Numbered from the stretch's first letter, positions 16,400 to 24,223 are shown. The stretch is 64,000 nt of DNA from Halopseudomonas salegens (GCF_900105655.1 NZ_LT629787.1:806001-870000), one strand, 5' to 3'. Numbers and translations: made by a program. The notes: a model not told the origin generated them from the letters alone.

Positions 16400-17479
16400 G
16401 AGGCTGTAGAAAAACCCCTGATTTGCTAGGATTTGGGCAGACCAACAAGGAGTGTTGCATGCCACGCTTCAAGCCCTGCGACTACAGCCAGCACAGCATG
16501 GTGGTGATCAACTACCAAGAGCAGCTCCAGCCAGGTACGTTCGAGTACGCCGTTCACTACCTGATTGAACACAAGCTGGATCTGTCGGTATTTCACCCGC
16601 GTTATCGCAATGAGGACACCGGCCGCCTGGCCTACGATCCAGCCATCCTGTTGAAGATCATTCTGTTCGCCTACTCCAAGGGCATTACCTCCAGCCGCCA
16701 GATTCAGTGGTGCTGTGAAACCAACATTCTGTTCAAGGCCCTGTCCTGCGATACGGTCCCGCACTTCACCACGCTGGCGAGCTTTGTCAGCGAGAATACA
16801 GAAGCTATCGAAGCTGTGTTTGAGCAGGTGCTGTTGGTTTGTCACCAGCAGGGTTTGCTGGGTAACGAGCTGTTTGCTATCGACGGTTGCAAGACCTCAT
16901 CCAATGCCGCCAAGGAGTGGTCAGGCACCGGGGCGTACGTGCAAATGACAACGACATCCCAGTCGCTTACTTCGAAGGCAGACTGCTGCAATGCCGACAC
17001 TGCCCCAAGCGCGAAGCCTGTATGCACAGCCCGCAGTCAGCAGAGCACCGCAAGGGCGCAGGACGACAAGTATCGTTCCAGCTTGAAGCCAAGCGGCCAT
17101 CCAGTTACACCAACTAGATGAAGCACCGGGTGGATAGTCCTGAAGGCAGGGCGATCTACAGCCGCAGGATGTCAGTGGTGGAACCTGTGTTTGGCAATAT
17201 CGGCAACAACAAGCGGTTGAATCGCTTCAGCTTGCGGGGCCGTAGAAAGGTCCAGAGCCAATGGCAGTTGTATTGCCTGGTACATAACATTGAGAAGCTG
17301 GCGAATTACGGACAATATGGCTGATAGCACTGGGTTGCCAAGCCTGCCAGAACACCAGTACAGCGATAAAATCAGCTTTTGGCCGGCAACTGAGAAAACA
17401 CAACCCTGATGATTCGGGGTCACACATGAACAGGAAGGCGGCGGCTGGATGAGTCCGAAATGGTTTTTTCTACAGCCTC
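16400..17479 (+). mobile_element. Insertion sequence copy 1, internally deleted (IS1182-like)
   Basis: The 1080-bp element starts GAGGCTGTAGAAAAA and ends with the reverse complement of the same 15 bases. GTT (or CGTT, depending on where the end is set) is repeated on both sides as a target duplication. Inside is a broken DDE transposase gene. The family name IS1182 is from memory of transposases with the MPRFK...VVINYQEQLQPGTFEYA N-terminus and is not verified. A second, shorter copy is at 18913-19732. Confidence 0.8.
16459..17324 (+). pseudogene. Transposase pseudogene in IS copy 1
   Basis: The N-terminal part reads continuously from ATG 16459 (AAGGAG upstream) to about AAKEWSGT near 16927. 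The middle of the gene is deleted and the reading frame shifts. The C-terminal part resumes as RANDNDIPVAYFEGRLLQC, then meets an in-frame TAG at 17116-17118 where the second copy has a Trp codon, and ends at NYGQYG. A deletion, a frameshift and a nonsense codon together mean it cannot make active transposase. Confidence 0.85.
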
Positions 17480-17498
17480 GTTAAATGTACGGTAACCC

Positions 17499-17807
17499 AT
17501 GACTGAGAAAGCCACAGCTAAGCTCTCAACGCTAATAGGGCTCACCTTCTTGGTTGTGCTGTACCTCGTTGATATAGCCTTTGGCGGCTGGGGTCACCTG
17601 TTCTCTGAAGAGTCTACGGTAAGCGCAACATTGGCAACGCGCACTTTCTGGGGTGTAGGTTCTATTGGGCTTTTGGTAAATCTATTCTTGATGTGGCGAG
17701 ATATGTATAGACGTGAAAAATGGAGCTGGTTTATAACTACTTTTTTCATATTTTTCTTTAGCGCTCTTGCCTATTATTTTGCTGAGTATAGGAAGCACGA
17801 TGGATAA
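17499..17807 (+). CDS. Cassette 6: small membrane protein of unknown function
   Basis: A 102-residue protein with three predicted transmembrane helices (STLIGLTFLVVLYLVDIAFG, FWGVGSIGLLVNLFLMW, FITTFFIFFFSALAYYFAEY). The ATG at 17499 is 13 bases after the core GTTAAAT. The gene lies between IS copy 1 and the TIR cassette. It is strongly AT-rich. No family recognised. Confidence 0.7.
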   Translation: MTEKATAKLSTLIGLTFLVVLYLVDIAFGGWGHLFSEESTVSATLATRTFWGVGSIGLLVNLFLMWRDMYRREKWSWFITTFFIFFFSALAYYFAEYRKHDG

Positions 17808-17810
17808 TAC

Positions 17811-17888
17811 ATTTAACCAATCGAAACACTTTGCAGCCTTCGGCTGCCGGACGCTCGCAAGCTCGCGCCGGTGTTCTCGGCGTCAACA
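17811..17888 (+). other. attC6 with degenerate core
   Basis: Left box ATTTAAC (17811-17817) exactly complements GTTAAAT at 17480, proving the cassette 6 boundaries across the insertion sequence. The right core position, aligned by the preceding GCGCCGGTGTT arm, reads GTCAACA (17882-17888) instead of GTTRRRY, so the site is probably weakened or dead. Length 78 bp. Confidence 0.7.
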
Positions 17889-17908
17889 TCCCGAGGAGAG
17901 ATATTGAT

Positions 17909-18865
17909 TTGAACGAATATGATTTTGATATTTTCATTAGTCACGCGAGTGAAGATAAGGACGACTTTGTGCGTCCCTTAGCGAATGCTCTAAAAAATGA
18001 GGGGGCAAAAGTATGGTATGACGAGATGTCACTCTCGGTTGGCGATAGCCTAACTAGGTCTATTGATAAAGGGTTGTCAAAATCCAGATATGGCCTTGTT
18101 GTTATATCTCGCTCTTTTGTCGAAAAACCTTGGCCTGAGTACGAAATTAGAGGATTAAATGCTAGGGAAATTGGTTCAGATAAAGTTGTTTTACCGATTT
18201 GGCACAATGTGTCACGAGAAGAAGTTTTAAAATTCAGTCCTTCATTAGCTGATAAGTTGGCGTTAAATTCGGATTTGCTATCGGTTAAAGAAATATGCAA
18301 ACAGCTTTTAGCCATTATTAGGCCGGATCTTCTTACTAAGCTGCAGAGAAAGGAGCGCTACGCTCAGCTAAAGAAAAATGCAAAATTAGAAAAAGTTGAA
18401 CCAAAACTTATTAAGGAAAGTGGCTATAAGCATAAAGCGCTTCCAAAAGATCTGCTTGGGCGTATTCGGTTAATAAGGGCCTCGCTCTGGGGTGTTGATA
18501 CACACTCAATGGATCACTGGGTGGATGGGTTCAAAAGGGATTCTCATCCCTCAAATGAGATCGCTTGGTGGGAGCATGTTGCTGCGGTTTACACCGAATA
18601 TGTCAAGTCAGTGGCAGGAGATGGAAAGGAGCAGCATTCGGCAATCTATAAAGCGATATTCCTTATTTGTAATGGGGAAGAGCCTGAAAACGTAAAGGGT
18701 TTCGTGGGCTTTCTAACTGAAGATGAATTTACGTTGCTTATTGGTGAATGTTGGTCTAGGGCGCCGCTAATAGATATAGAAGAACAATTTGAGTTTAAAA
18801 ATACTGAGCTAGATGAATCCACTCTTGAATTGATCAATAAAATTGGAGTGGAAGATTTCAACTAA
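17909..18865 (+). CDS. Cassette 7: TIR-domain protein, candidate NAD-cleaving defence effector
   Basis: A 318-residue protein with an N-terminal TIR domain (about residues 4-135). DFDIFISHASEDK is the first strand, VWYDEMSLSVGDSL the second conserved block, and W75-P-E-Y-E79 is the WxxxE element carrying the glutamate used by TIR NADases. The C-terminal part (about 170-318) is helical, Trp-containing and of no family I recognise; it may sense or scaffold. I choose TTG at 17909 because GAGGAGAG lies eight bases upstream and no ATG follows before the domain. It stands alone in its cassette between two IS remnants. TIR NADases are frequent in anti-phage abortive systems; that role here is inferred. 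Confidence 0.8.
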   Translation: MNEYDFDIFISHASEDKDDFVRPLANALKNEGAKVWYDEMSLSVGDSLTRSIDKGLSKSRYGLVVISRSFVEKPWPEYEIRGLNAREIGSDKVVLPIWHNVSREEVLKFSPSLADKLALNSDLLSVKEICKQLLAIIRPDLLTKLQRKERYAQLKKNAKLEKVEPKLIKESGYKHKALPKDLLGRIRLIRASLWGVDTHSMDHWVDGFKRDSHPSNEIAWWEHVAAVYTEYVKSVAGDGKEQHSAIYKAIFLICNGEEPENVKGFVGFLTEDEFTLLIGECWSRAPLIDIEEQFEFKNTELDESTLELINKIGVEDFN

Positions 18866-18868
18866 GTG

Positions 18869-18912
18869 TTTTAACAAAGCGTTCCACCGGACAAGCCGGT
18901 GAACGCGACGTT
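18869..18912 (+). other. attC7 (short), split by an insertion sequence
   Basis: Left box TTTTAAC (18869-18875), arms CCACCGGACAAGCCGGTG, then GACGTT interrupted at 18912/18913 by IS copy 2; the core GTTATGC resumes at 19733-19739. The left box only partly complements the degenerate core of attC6. The break point inside the core is identical to that in attC5. Confidence 0.82.
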
Positions 18913-19732
18913 GAGGCTGTAGAAAAACCCCTGATTTGCTAGGATTTGGGCAGACCGACAAGGAGTGTTGCATGCCACGCTTCAAGACCTACGACTACAT
19001 TCAGCACAGCATGGTAGTGATCAACTACCAGGAACAGCTCCAGCCAGGTACGTTCGAGTACGCCGTTCACTACCTGATTGAACACAAGCTAGATCTGTCG
19101 GTATTTTACCCGCGTTATCGCAATGAGGACACCAGCCGCCTGGCCTACGATCCAGCCATCCTGTTGAAAATCATTCTGTTCGCCTACTCCAAGGGCATTA
19201 CCTCCAGCCGCCAGATTCAGTGGTGCTGCGAAACCAACATTCTGTTCAAGGCACTGCCCCAAGCGCGAAGCCTGTATGCATAACCCGCAGTCTGCAAAGC
19301 ATCGCAAGGGCGCAGGACGACAAGTATCGCTCCAGCTTGAAGCCAAGCGGCCACCCAGCTACACCGACTGGATGAAGCTCCGAGTGGATAGCCCCGAGGG
19401 CAAAGCGATCTACAGTCACCGAATGTCGGTGGTGGAACCAGTATTTGGGAATATCGCCACCAAAAAGCGGTTGATTCGCTTCAGCTTGCGGGGCCGTAGA
19501 AAAGTCCAGGGCCAATGGCAGCTATATTGCCTGGTACACAACATTGAGAAGCTGGCGAATTACGGACAATATGGCTGATAGCACTGGATTGCCAAGCCTG
19601 CCAGAACACCAGTGCAGCGATAAAGTCAGCTCTTGGTTGGCAACTGAGAAAACACAACCCTGTTGATTCGGGTCAAACATGAACAGGAAAACGGCGGCTG
19701 GATGAGTCCGAAATGGTTTTTTCTACAGCCTC
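18913..19732 (+). mobile_element. Insertion sequence copy 2, internally deleted (same family as copy 1)
   Basis: 820 bp, with the same ends as copy 1 (GAGGCTGTAGAAAAA and its inverted partner) and the same flanking GTT/CGTT repeat. It lacks a larger internal segment than copy 1. The nucleotide sequence outside the deletion is nearly identical to copy 1, so both derive from one recent lineage, but their different deletions and different flanking cassettes show they are separate insertions. Confidence 0.82.
18972..19578 (+). pseudogene. Transposase pseudogene in IS copy 2
   Basis: The N-terminal 98 or so residues read from ATG 18972 through CCETNILFKAL. The frame then jumps, after a deletion, to the C-terminal part beginning near PKREACM and ending NYGQYG at 19578, in another frame. 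The central catalytic region is missing, so the product is inactive. Confidence 0.85.
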
Positions 19733-19735
19733 GTT

Positions 19736-20704
19736 ATGCAAAGCGATTGGAAAAGAATCAGATTATTTATGAACCTTACTGAGCTAGATATTATTGTTGC
19801 TGAGCTGATGTTTCCGATTCTGGTGGAAATAGTGCACACCCGAGAGAAAGTTGGCTACAAGGAATTAGCTGATTTGATAAAGGCCAAGAATTTCCATGTG
19901 CCTGAAATTGCAAATATCACCCAGCGCCACATTGGCAGAAAGCTAGGAGTGATCTGGGAATTTACCAAGTCACAAGGCTGTCCCCATATCGGGTCGTTGG
20001 TGGTTTTACAGTCGGGTGAATGCGGAACTGGAATTTCTTCCGTAATCAAAGACTTGCCTGAAGAAAGAAAAAAAGTAAAAGAATTCGATTGGTCTAAAAT
20101 ATCTCTTGATTTTAAAAACTATATTTCCAAAGTAAAGTTTTCAAAGAAAGAGGGTGATGAAAAACTGATCAAACGATCGAGGGAGCAAGCCAAAGACAAA
20201 TTTATTCAGTACTGGCAAGCGATAAAGGATGAGGCACCAGTTTCGCGAGACGAGGCGTATGAACTGAAAGAGCCTGTGTTGCAGCTAGTTCAAGAGGGTT
20301 ATAGACCTGAGGTTGCTTTTTCTGAAGAGTTGCTAAAATTCGCACTAAAAAGACAACCAAAAAATCCCGAAAGCAGTTATGTCTACATTGGGCAGTATAT
20401 TGAGTACGATACCAATGCTCCAATTTTTGACCAGCTAAAAATCGGTTATACGACAGATATCGATAGCCGCGCACAAGTGCTAAGTGGTGGTGTGGATGGC
20501 CCACTCAGGTTCGATGTGAAGTGTTATTGGGAGTTTGAAAGATATGTTGCTTATGCAATAGAGCAACGGTTACATGGAAAATTTTCAAGCTATCGAAAGC
20601 GAGGAGAGTTTTTCGAGAACATAGATGGATTGCTAGCTGAGCTTGTAGATGACGAAATAACGCAAAAATACGAACAATATTTAAAGTCTTCAAGCTATGA
20701 ATAG
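19736..20704 (+). CDS. Cassette 8: GIY-YIG (T5orf172/MUG113-like) nuclease-type protein
   Basis: A protein of 322 residues (311 if started at ATG 19769, which may be preferable because the ATG at 19736 lies inside the core site). The C-terminal part, about residues 215-310, has the GIY-YIG layout of the T5orf172/Mug113 group: YVYIGQYI, LKIGYTTDIDSRAQVLSGG and a late EQRLHGKFSSYRKRGEFFEN block with the conserved Arg and Glu. The N-terminal 95 or so residues look like a small helical domain (YKELADLIKAKNFHVPEIAN), separated by a Lys-rich linker. Such proteins are often found beside phage-defence genes; substrate unknown. Confidence 0.72.
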   Translation: MQSDWKRIRLFMNLTELDIIVAELMFPILVEIVHTREKVGYKELADLIKAKNFHVPEIANITQRHIGRKLGVIWEFTKSQGCPHIGSLVVLQSGECGTGISSVIKDLPEERKKVKEFDWSKISLDFKNYISKVKFSKKEGDEKLIKRSREQAKDKFIQYWQAIKDEAPVSRDEAYELKEPVLQLVQEGYRPEVAFSEELLKFALKRQPKNPESSYVYIGQYIEYDTNAPIFDQLKIGYTTDIDSRAQVLSGGVDGPLRFDVKCYWEFERYVAYAIEQRLHGKFSSYRKRGEFFENIDGLLAELVDDEITQKYEQYLKSSSYE

Positions 20705-20711
20705 TCGCATT

Positions 20712-20781
20712 GCATAACCAGTGAATCAAGCCGACCGTTTTCCGCTGGTGCTCCAAACGGCGACTTATTCTAGCGTTAAAT
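20712..20781 (+). other. attC8
   Basis: Left box GCATAAC (20712-20718) exactly complements the core GTTATGC at 19733, showing that cassette 8 starts just after IS copy 2. Right core GTTAAAT (20775-20781). 70 bp. Confidence 0.9.
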
Positions 20782-20800
20782 GTACAGAAGGAGGTCCCCC

Positions 20801-21202
20801 ATGGGGCTGAAGGGAAGCTGTTTGTGTGGCGAGATAAGTTACGAAATTGACTCAGTGGATATGCCGATTGTGCATTGCCATTGTCAGACTTGTCGTAAAG
20901 CCCATGCGGCACCGTTTGCCTCCACTGCAGGAGTAAAGCGCGAGAATTTTCGTTGGCTCAGCGGCATGAGTTCTATCTCTACGTTCGAATCCTCCCCGGG
21001 CAAGTTACGCCATTTTTGCAAACGCTGTGGTTCTCATTTGGTAGCCGAGAGGCCTGCGCAGCCACACGTAATTGTTCGGGTAGCCACTCTGGACGATGAT
21101 CCCGGTTTAAAACCAGAGGCTCATATCTGGGCGTCGCACGATGTGCCATGGCTTGAGTACGATAGGGTATGTAGGCATAGAGAATCGCGAGACGACATTT
21201 AA
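20801..21202 (+). CDS. Cassette 9: GFA/CENP-V family zinc protein
   Basis: A 133-residue protein with three zinc-ligand motifs of the GFA family (named for glutathione-dependent formaldehyde-activating enzyme, DUF636): CLCGEISYEI, HCHCQTCRKAHAAPF and FCKRCGSHL. Several family members are likely lyases or have unknown substrates, so formaldehyde detoxification is not proven. GAAGGAGG lies at about 20787-20794 before the ATG at 20801. The end of the gene overlaps the left box of attC9. Confidence 0.85.
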   Translation: MGLKGSCLCGEISYEIDSVDMPIVHCHCQTCRKAHAAPFASTAGVKRENFRWLSGMSSISTFESSPGKLRHFCKRCGSHLVAERPAQPHVIVRVATLDDDPGLKPEAHIWASHDVPWLEYDRVCRHRESRDDI

Positions 21203-21284
21203 TAAATCAATCAAGTTCGTTCCCGGCCTGGCGGCGGTCCACCGGATGCCCCTGTCGGGTCACCGCTAATTTTTAGCGTTATGC
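21197..21284 (+). other. attC9
   Basis: Left box ATTTAAT (21197-21203), one base off the complement of GTTAAAT at 20775. Right core GTTATGC (21278-21284). 88 bp, typical Pseudomonas size. Confidence 0.82.
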
Positions 21285-21299
21285 GAGAAGGAGGATAAG

Positions 21300-21608
21300 G
21301 TGATTCGAGTAGTTTACCGCTGGAAAGTAAAGGAAGACGACTTCGTGAATTTCCAAGAGGTATGGAGCCGCACCACGAATCACATACATGAGACTGTGGC
21401 GGGAGCGTTGGGAAGCTTTATGCTTCGTAGCTCGGAAGATCCGACTGAAATTCTGACAGTGGCAAAGTGGGATTCAGTAGAGAACTGGAAGGCCTTCTGG
21501 GTGGCGGATAATCCTTCCGAGATGAAAGGGATGCGGGAGATAGGTGAGCGGATTTCCGTGACCGTATACGATGAAGTTGACGACTTTACGCGGAGTCACG
21601 TTGAGTAG
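21300..21608 (+). CDS. Cassette 10: antibiotic biosynthesis monooxygenase (ABM) domain protein
   Basis: A 102-residue single-domain ferredoxin-like protein. VVYRWKVKEDDFVNFQEVW and LTVAKWDSVENWKAFW match the pattern of ABM-domain proteins, which form dimers and include quinol or heme-modifying monooxygenases. The GTG start at 21300 follows AGGAGGAT closely. It is not possible to name a substrate. Confidence 0.75.
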   Translation: MIRVVYRWKVKEDDFVNFQEVWSRTTNHIHETVAGALGSFMLRSSEDPTEILTVAKWDSVENWKAFWVADNPSEMKGMREIGERISVTVYDEVDDFTRSHVE

Positions 21609-21631
21609 CTCGACGGAATCGTTTACGTGCC

Positions 21632-21700
21632 ACATAACCAGTGGCTTTGCGACGCACCTACAATGGCGCTTCGGTGCGTCGCAAAGCGAAGGCGTTAGTT
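21632..21700 (+). other. attC10
   Basis: Left box ACATAAC (21632-21638), one base off the complement of GTTATGC. Right core GTTAGTT (21694-21700). The inner arms TTTGCGACGCACC and GGTGCGTCGCAAA form a long perfect stem. 69 bp. Confidence 0.87.
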
Positions 21701-21716
21701 TCCTTAAGGAGGAAGG

Positions 21717-22421
21717 ATGCACCCACCAGCATACGAGCATGATGAAATAAGAAACTTGTACCCTGGCGTGTACTTTCTGCACGGGAGCATAAAAATGGGC
21801 CCGGGCATGAGGATGAACAGGAATATGATCATTCTCAAGGATGGTGACGAACTGAGTTTGATTAATCCGGTTAGAATGAATGATGAAAGTATTTCAACGC
21901 TAGATAAGCTTGGGAGCGTTAAACGTATTGTAAGACTCGGGGATTTTCATGGCCTTGACGATGCTTTTTATATTGAGCGGTACAAATGTGAGTTTTGGGC
22001 GCAAGATGGGCAAGAGACATACAAATCGCCGCAGATTACAAACCAAATATCTACCTCTGTAGAGAGCCCTTTTCCAGACTCAGAGTTTTTTATCTTCGAA
22101 TCCGCTAAGTATCCGGAGGCAGCACTGCTCATAAAAAAGCAAAAGTTACTGATTACTACCGACAGCGTGCAGTACCATAGTGATTGGAGTTATTTCACTT
22201 GGTTCACGAAATCTGCTTTCAAGCTTTTAGGGTTCAAAACCGGAATTAATATTGGGCCTCCTTGGCTCAAGCGTGTAACCGCCAAAGGGGATTCTTTAAA
22301 AACTGATTTCAAAAAACTTTTGGAGTTGGATTTTGATTCTATTGTGGCGGCACATGGGCTGCCAATGCGGTCAGGGGCTAAGCAGGCGCTAAAGCAAGAG
22401 GTCAGCCGTGTATTCAAATAA
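21717..22421 (+). CDS. Cassette 11: protein resembling a metal-site-less MBL fold
   Basis: A 234-residue protein, probably cytoplasmic. The order of segments (LYPGVYFLHGSI, NMIILKDGDELSLINPV, RIVRLGDFHGLDDAFYIERY, AALLIKKQKLLITTDSVQ and FDSIVAAHG near the end) recalls metallo-beta-lactamase-fold proteins such as DUF4336, but the HxHxDH metal motif is absent. An AAGGAGG box lies just before the ATG at 21717. Family membership is tentative and the function unknown. Confidence 0.6.
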   Translation: MHPPAYEHDEIRNLYPGVYFLHGSIKMGPGMRMNRNMIILKDGDELSLINPVRMNDESISTLDKLGSVKRIVRLGDFHGLDDAFYIERYKCEFWAQDGQETYKSPQITNQISTSVESPFPDSEFFIFESAKYPEAALLIKKQKLLITTDSVQYHSDWSYFTWFTKSAFKLLGFKTGINIGPPWLKRVTAKGDSLKTDFKKLLELDFDSIVAAHGLPMRSGAKQALKQEVSRVFK

Positions 22422-22429
22422 GCTAGCAA

Positions 22430-22505
22430 GTAGCTTAAGTACGTTCCGGCCTTCGGCCGCCACCGGACGCCCTTGACAGGACGCCGCTAAACAAAAGCGT
22501 TATGC
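22430..22505 (+). other. attC11 (degenerate left box)
   Basis: The right core GTTATGC (22499-22505) is clear, and arms TTCCGGCCTTCGGCCGCC are present. The left box should read AACTAAC from the opening core, but only a poor match AGCTAGC near 22430 is seen. The left boundary is therefore approximate. Confidence 0.65.
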
Positions 22506-22517
22506 TCAGAGAGAATC

Positions 22518-23042
22518 ATGTTTAAATTCAGTCAATTAGTTGGTGTCTTATTGGTGGCCATAGCGCTTACTGGTTGTTCCGGATTCAACAGCGCCATGGA
22601 TGTGCAGGATGACTACGCATCGAGCATTGAAACCACCGAAAGCGCTAGATTCTTTATAAGTCAGGAATATAATCCCTCGATTACGAGGGGAATGATTGAA
22701 ACGACATTCTCAGCTTCTGTCCCTGCGGGGTGGTACACACCTGTAGCTGATTCGGCAGGTCGTACCTTTTATCAGGCACCTGAAGGATTTGAATATCGTG
22801 CTGGAGAAAAAATCGAATCTCGGGTGGGCGGTTTGGTCCAAATAAAGGCAGAGGGGCACTCAAAATTCTATGTTTGGTATTTCCCCAAACTATTGGACTA
22901 CTTAGAGGTTCAGCCGAACGGCACATGGATAGAAGAGGTTGAGCCAGGTTTTTTTAATATTGCTGCTAGACCATGGGTAGAAGCGGACCTCAGAGTTGAA
23001 AGCAGCATAACAAGTGACTGTGGTGTCAACGTTCATAATTAG
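22518..23042 (+). CDS. Cassette 12: lipoprotein of unknown function
   Basis: A 174-residue protein with a lipoprotein signal: hydrophobic VGVLLVAIAL followed by the lipobox LTGC, Cys at residue 20. The residue after Cys is Ser, so the protein would be sorted to the outer membrane. The mature part has no motif I recognise. The open frame continues about 30 bases past the left box of attC12, so the last ten residues (ITSDCGVNVHN region) come from the recombination site. Confidence 0.75.
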   Translation: MFKFSQLVGVLLVAIALTGCSGFNSAMDVQDDYASSIETTESARFFISQEYNPSITRGMIETTFSASVPAGWYTPVADSAGRTFYQAPEGFEYRAGEKIESRVGGLVQIKAEGHSKFYVWYFPKLLDYLEVQPNGTWIEEVEPGFFNIAARPWVEADLRVESSITSDCGVNVHN

Positions 23043-23142
23043 GCCTTTTTTTCACGCTACGGCTCCTGGTTTTTCTCCACGGTGAACATCTCCATGAGCT
23101 GACTGCGCCGCGCCGACTGGCCCGCTGTGCCGGTCGTTAAAC
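23005..23142 (+). other. attC12 (long, overlaps the lipoprotein gene)
   Basis: Left box GCATAAC (23005-23011) exactly complements the core GTTATGC at 22499. Right core GTTAAAC (23136-23142) is confirmed by the next left box GTTTAAC. 138 bp, the longest in the array. Confidence 0.8.
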
Positions 23143-23182
23143 GCTTACAGGCCATGTGTTTCCGAAGCTATAGGAGGGATTC

Positions 23183-23389
23183 TTGCTTATATTGCGATTC
23201 GCCATTTATGGATTTATATTTTTTGGGATATCTGGGTTTATGACAGAACCTTACCCACCAACAGAGGGATGGCTGCGATTTTCGTTTTTGATGGGTTTGA
23301 TAGGTGCTCATATAACGTCTTTAGGAGCTTTATCTGCTCGAATTTTATTTCTGCTCTACGCTGATCTTTTGAGAATTCCGGATGAATGA
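23183..23389 (+). CDS. Cassette 13a: small membrane protein
   Basis: A 68-residue protein with two hydrophobic segments (LRFAIYGFIFFGISGF and LMGLIGAHITSLGALSARILFLLY). The start is TTG at 23183 with AGGAGG at 23172-23177. The last eight bases overlap the next gene, so both are probably co-translated. No homologue recognised. Confidence 0.65.
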   Translation: MLILRFAIYGFIFFGISGFMTEPYPPTEGWLRFSFLMGLIGAHITSLGALSARILFLLYADLLRIPDE

Positions 23390-23777
23390 TTTTGATCTGG
23401 CCGATGGATTTCTGTTTATTGCTCCCGCGCTGTTTCTGATTGCTTTTCTGGCTCTGTGGCCTTACATCTATATCCGAATCAAAAGGGGAAGCAATCAATT
23501 TTTGTTTGTGTCAGCATTTTTTGGGACCGTAGTTATCACAACTGCTCTTTTACAGGCAATTGCACTTCCTTTTGGAATTTTTATGATAAAGCTATATCCT
23601 CAATTTCAGGCACAAGGCATAGGGGGGTATCTGGAGCCCTTTATTTCGATTTTTGAATTTATTGCTGATTGGTGGGTTATTCTGGTTTATCCTAGTTTGT
23701 ATCTATTTCTACCTCCTATGCTGCACCGGAGGTACGAAGTTTTTCGTTTAACAAGTGCAGGCAAGGGACGCTCCTAA
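23382..23777 (+). CDS. Cassette 13b: membrane protein
   Basis: A 131-residue protein with three predicted transmembrane helices (GFLFIAPALFLIAFLALWPYI, FVSAFFGTVVITTALLQAIAL, FISIFEFIADWWVILVYPSLY). It starts inside the end of gene 13a and its C-terminus (SAGKGRS) is read from attC13. It forms a two-gene cassette with 13a; the pair may act together in the inner membrane. Function unknown. Confidence 0.68.
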   Translation: MNDFDLADGFLFIAPALFLIAFLALWPYIYIRIKRGSNQFLFVSAFFGTVVITTALLQAIALPFGIFMIKLYPQFQAQGIGGYLEPFISIFEFIADWWVILVYPSLYLFLPPMLHRRYEVFRLTSAGKGRS

Positions 23778-23805
23778 CGTCGCGTCCCTGCTAAAAGCGT
23801 TAGCA
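23746..23805 (+). other. attC13
   Basis: Left box GTTTAAC (23746-23752), exactly complementary to GTTAAAC at 23136. Right core GTTAGCA (23799-23805), complemented by the next left box TGCTAAC. 60 bp, inner arms GGGACGC and GCGTCCC. Confidence 0.9.
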
Positions 23806-23842
23806 ACCCTTGGCTCTGAAGCCTTTGTAAACGGAATTGAGA

Positions 23843-24154
23843 ATGATCCGACCATGCCCGTCTTGTGGTAAGCCCGCATACACTCAGTTTCAACTATGGC
23901 GTCATGCTTTCATGGGCTCCGTTCTGACATGCCCTCATTGCTCATCAATTGCGTATATGAATCGAGGTTGGTTTGCTGAGTTGTTCTTGTTCATTTTTGT
24001 AGAACTGGCGTTCCTCATATTGCTGGTAGCGGCAATGGTTTTATGGGGAAATTTGCTGCTAGGACTCGCGATATTTGTTGCTAGCGCATGTTTTTTTGCT
24101 TGGAGACGGACTCGAGCTCCTTTATATGTGGTTCATGATGTATCTGATCGATAG
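23843..24154 (+). CDS. Cassette 14: zinc-ribbon membrane protein
   Basis: A protein of about 103 residues. The N-terminus has two CxxC motifs (CPSCGK and CPHCSS), which would form a zinc ribbon, and the C-terminal half holds two adjoining transmembrane segments (LFLFIFVELAFLILLVAAMVL and LLLGLAIFVASACFFAW). The ATG at 23843 is preferred to an upstream TTG at 23837. This layout is common in small uncharacterised bacterial proteins; no function can be given. Confidence 0.7.
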   Translation: MIRPCPSCGKPAYTQFQLWRHAFMGSVLTCPHCSSIAYMNRGWFAELFLFIFVELAFLILLVAAMVLWGNLLLGLAIFVASACFFAWRRTRAPLYVVHDVSDR

Positions 24155-24160
24155 ATCAGT

Positions 24161-24220
24161 TGCTAACCAGTCGCTGCATCCGACGCCAGTTCCAGGCGCG
24201 GGTGAGCTACAACGTTATGT
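24161..24220 (+). other. attC14
   Basis: Left box TGCTAAC (24161-24167) exactly complements GTTAGCA at 23799. Right core GTTATGT (24214-24220). 60 bp. Confidence 0.88.
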
Positions 24221-24223
24221 TTC

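Noticed and set aside
16400..17479. Member of the IS1111-attC group
   Set aside because: That group has a DEDD transposase and different ends; this one has long terminal inverted repeats and another N-terminal sequence.
16400..19732. Composite transposon made of the two IS copies carrying the TIR cassette
   Set aside because: Each copy has its own GTT repeat, both transposases are broken, and intact cassette boundaries run through the interval, so two separate insertions explain it better.
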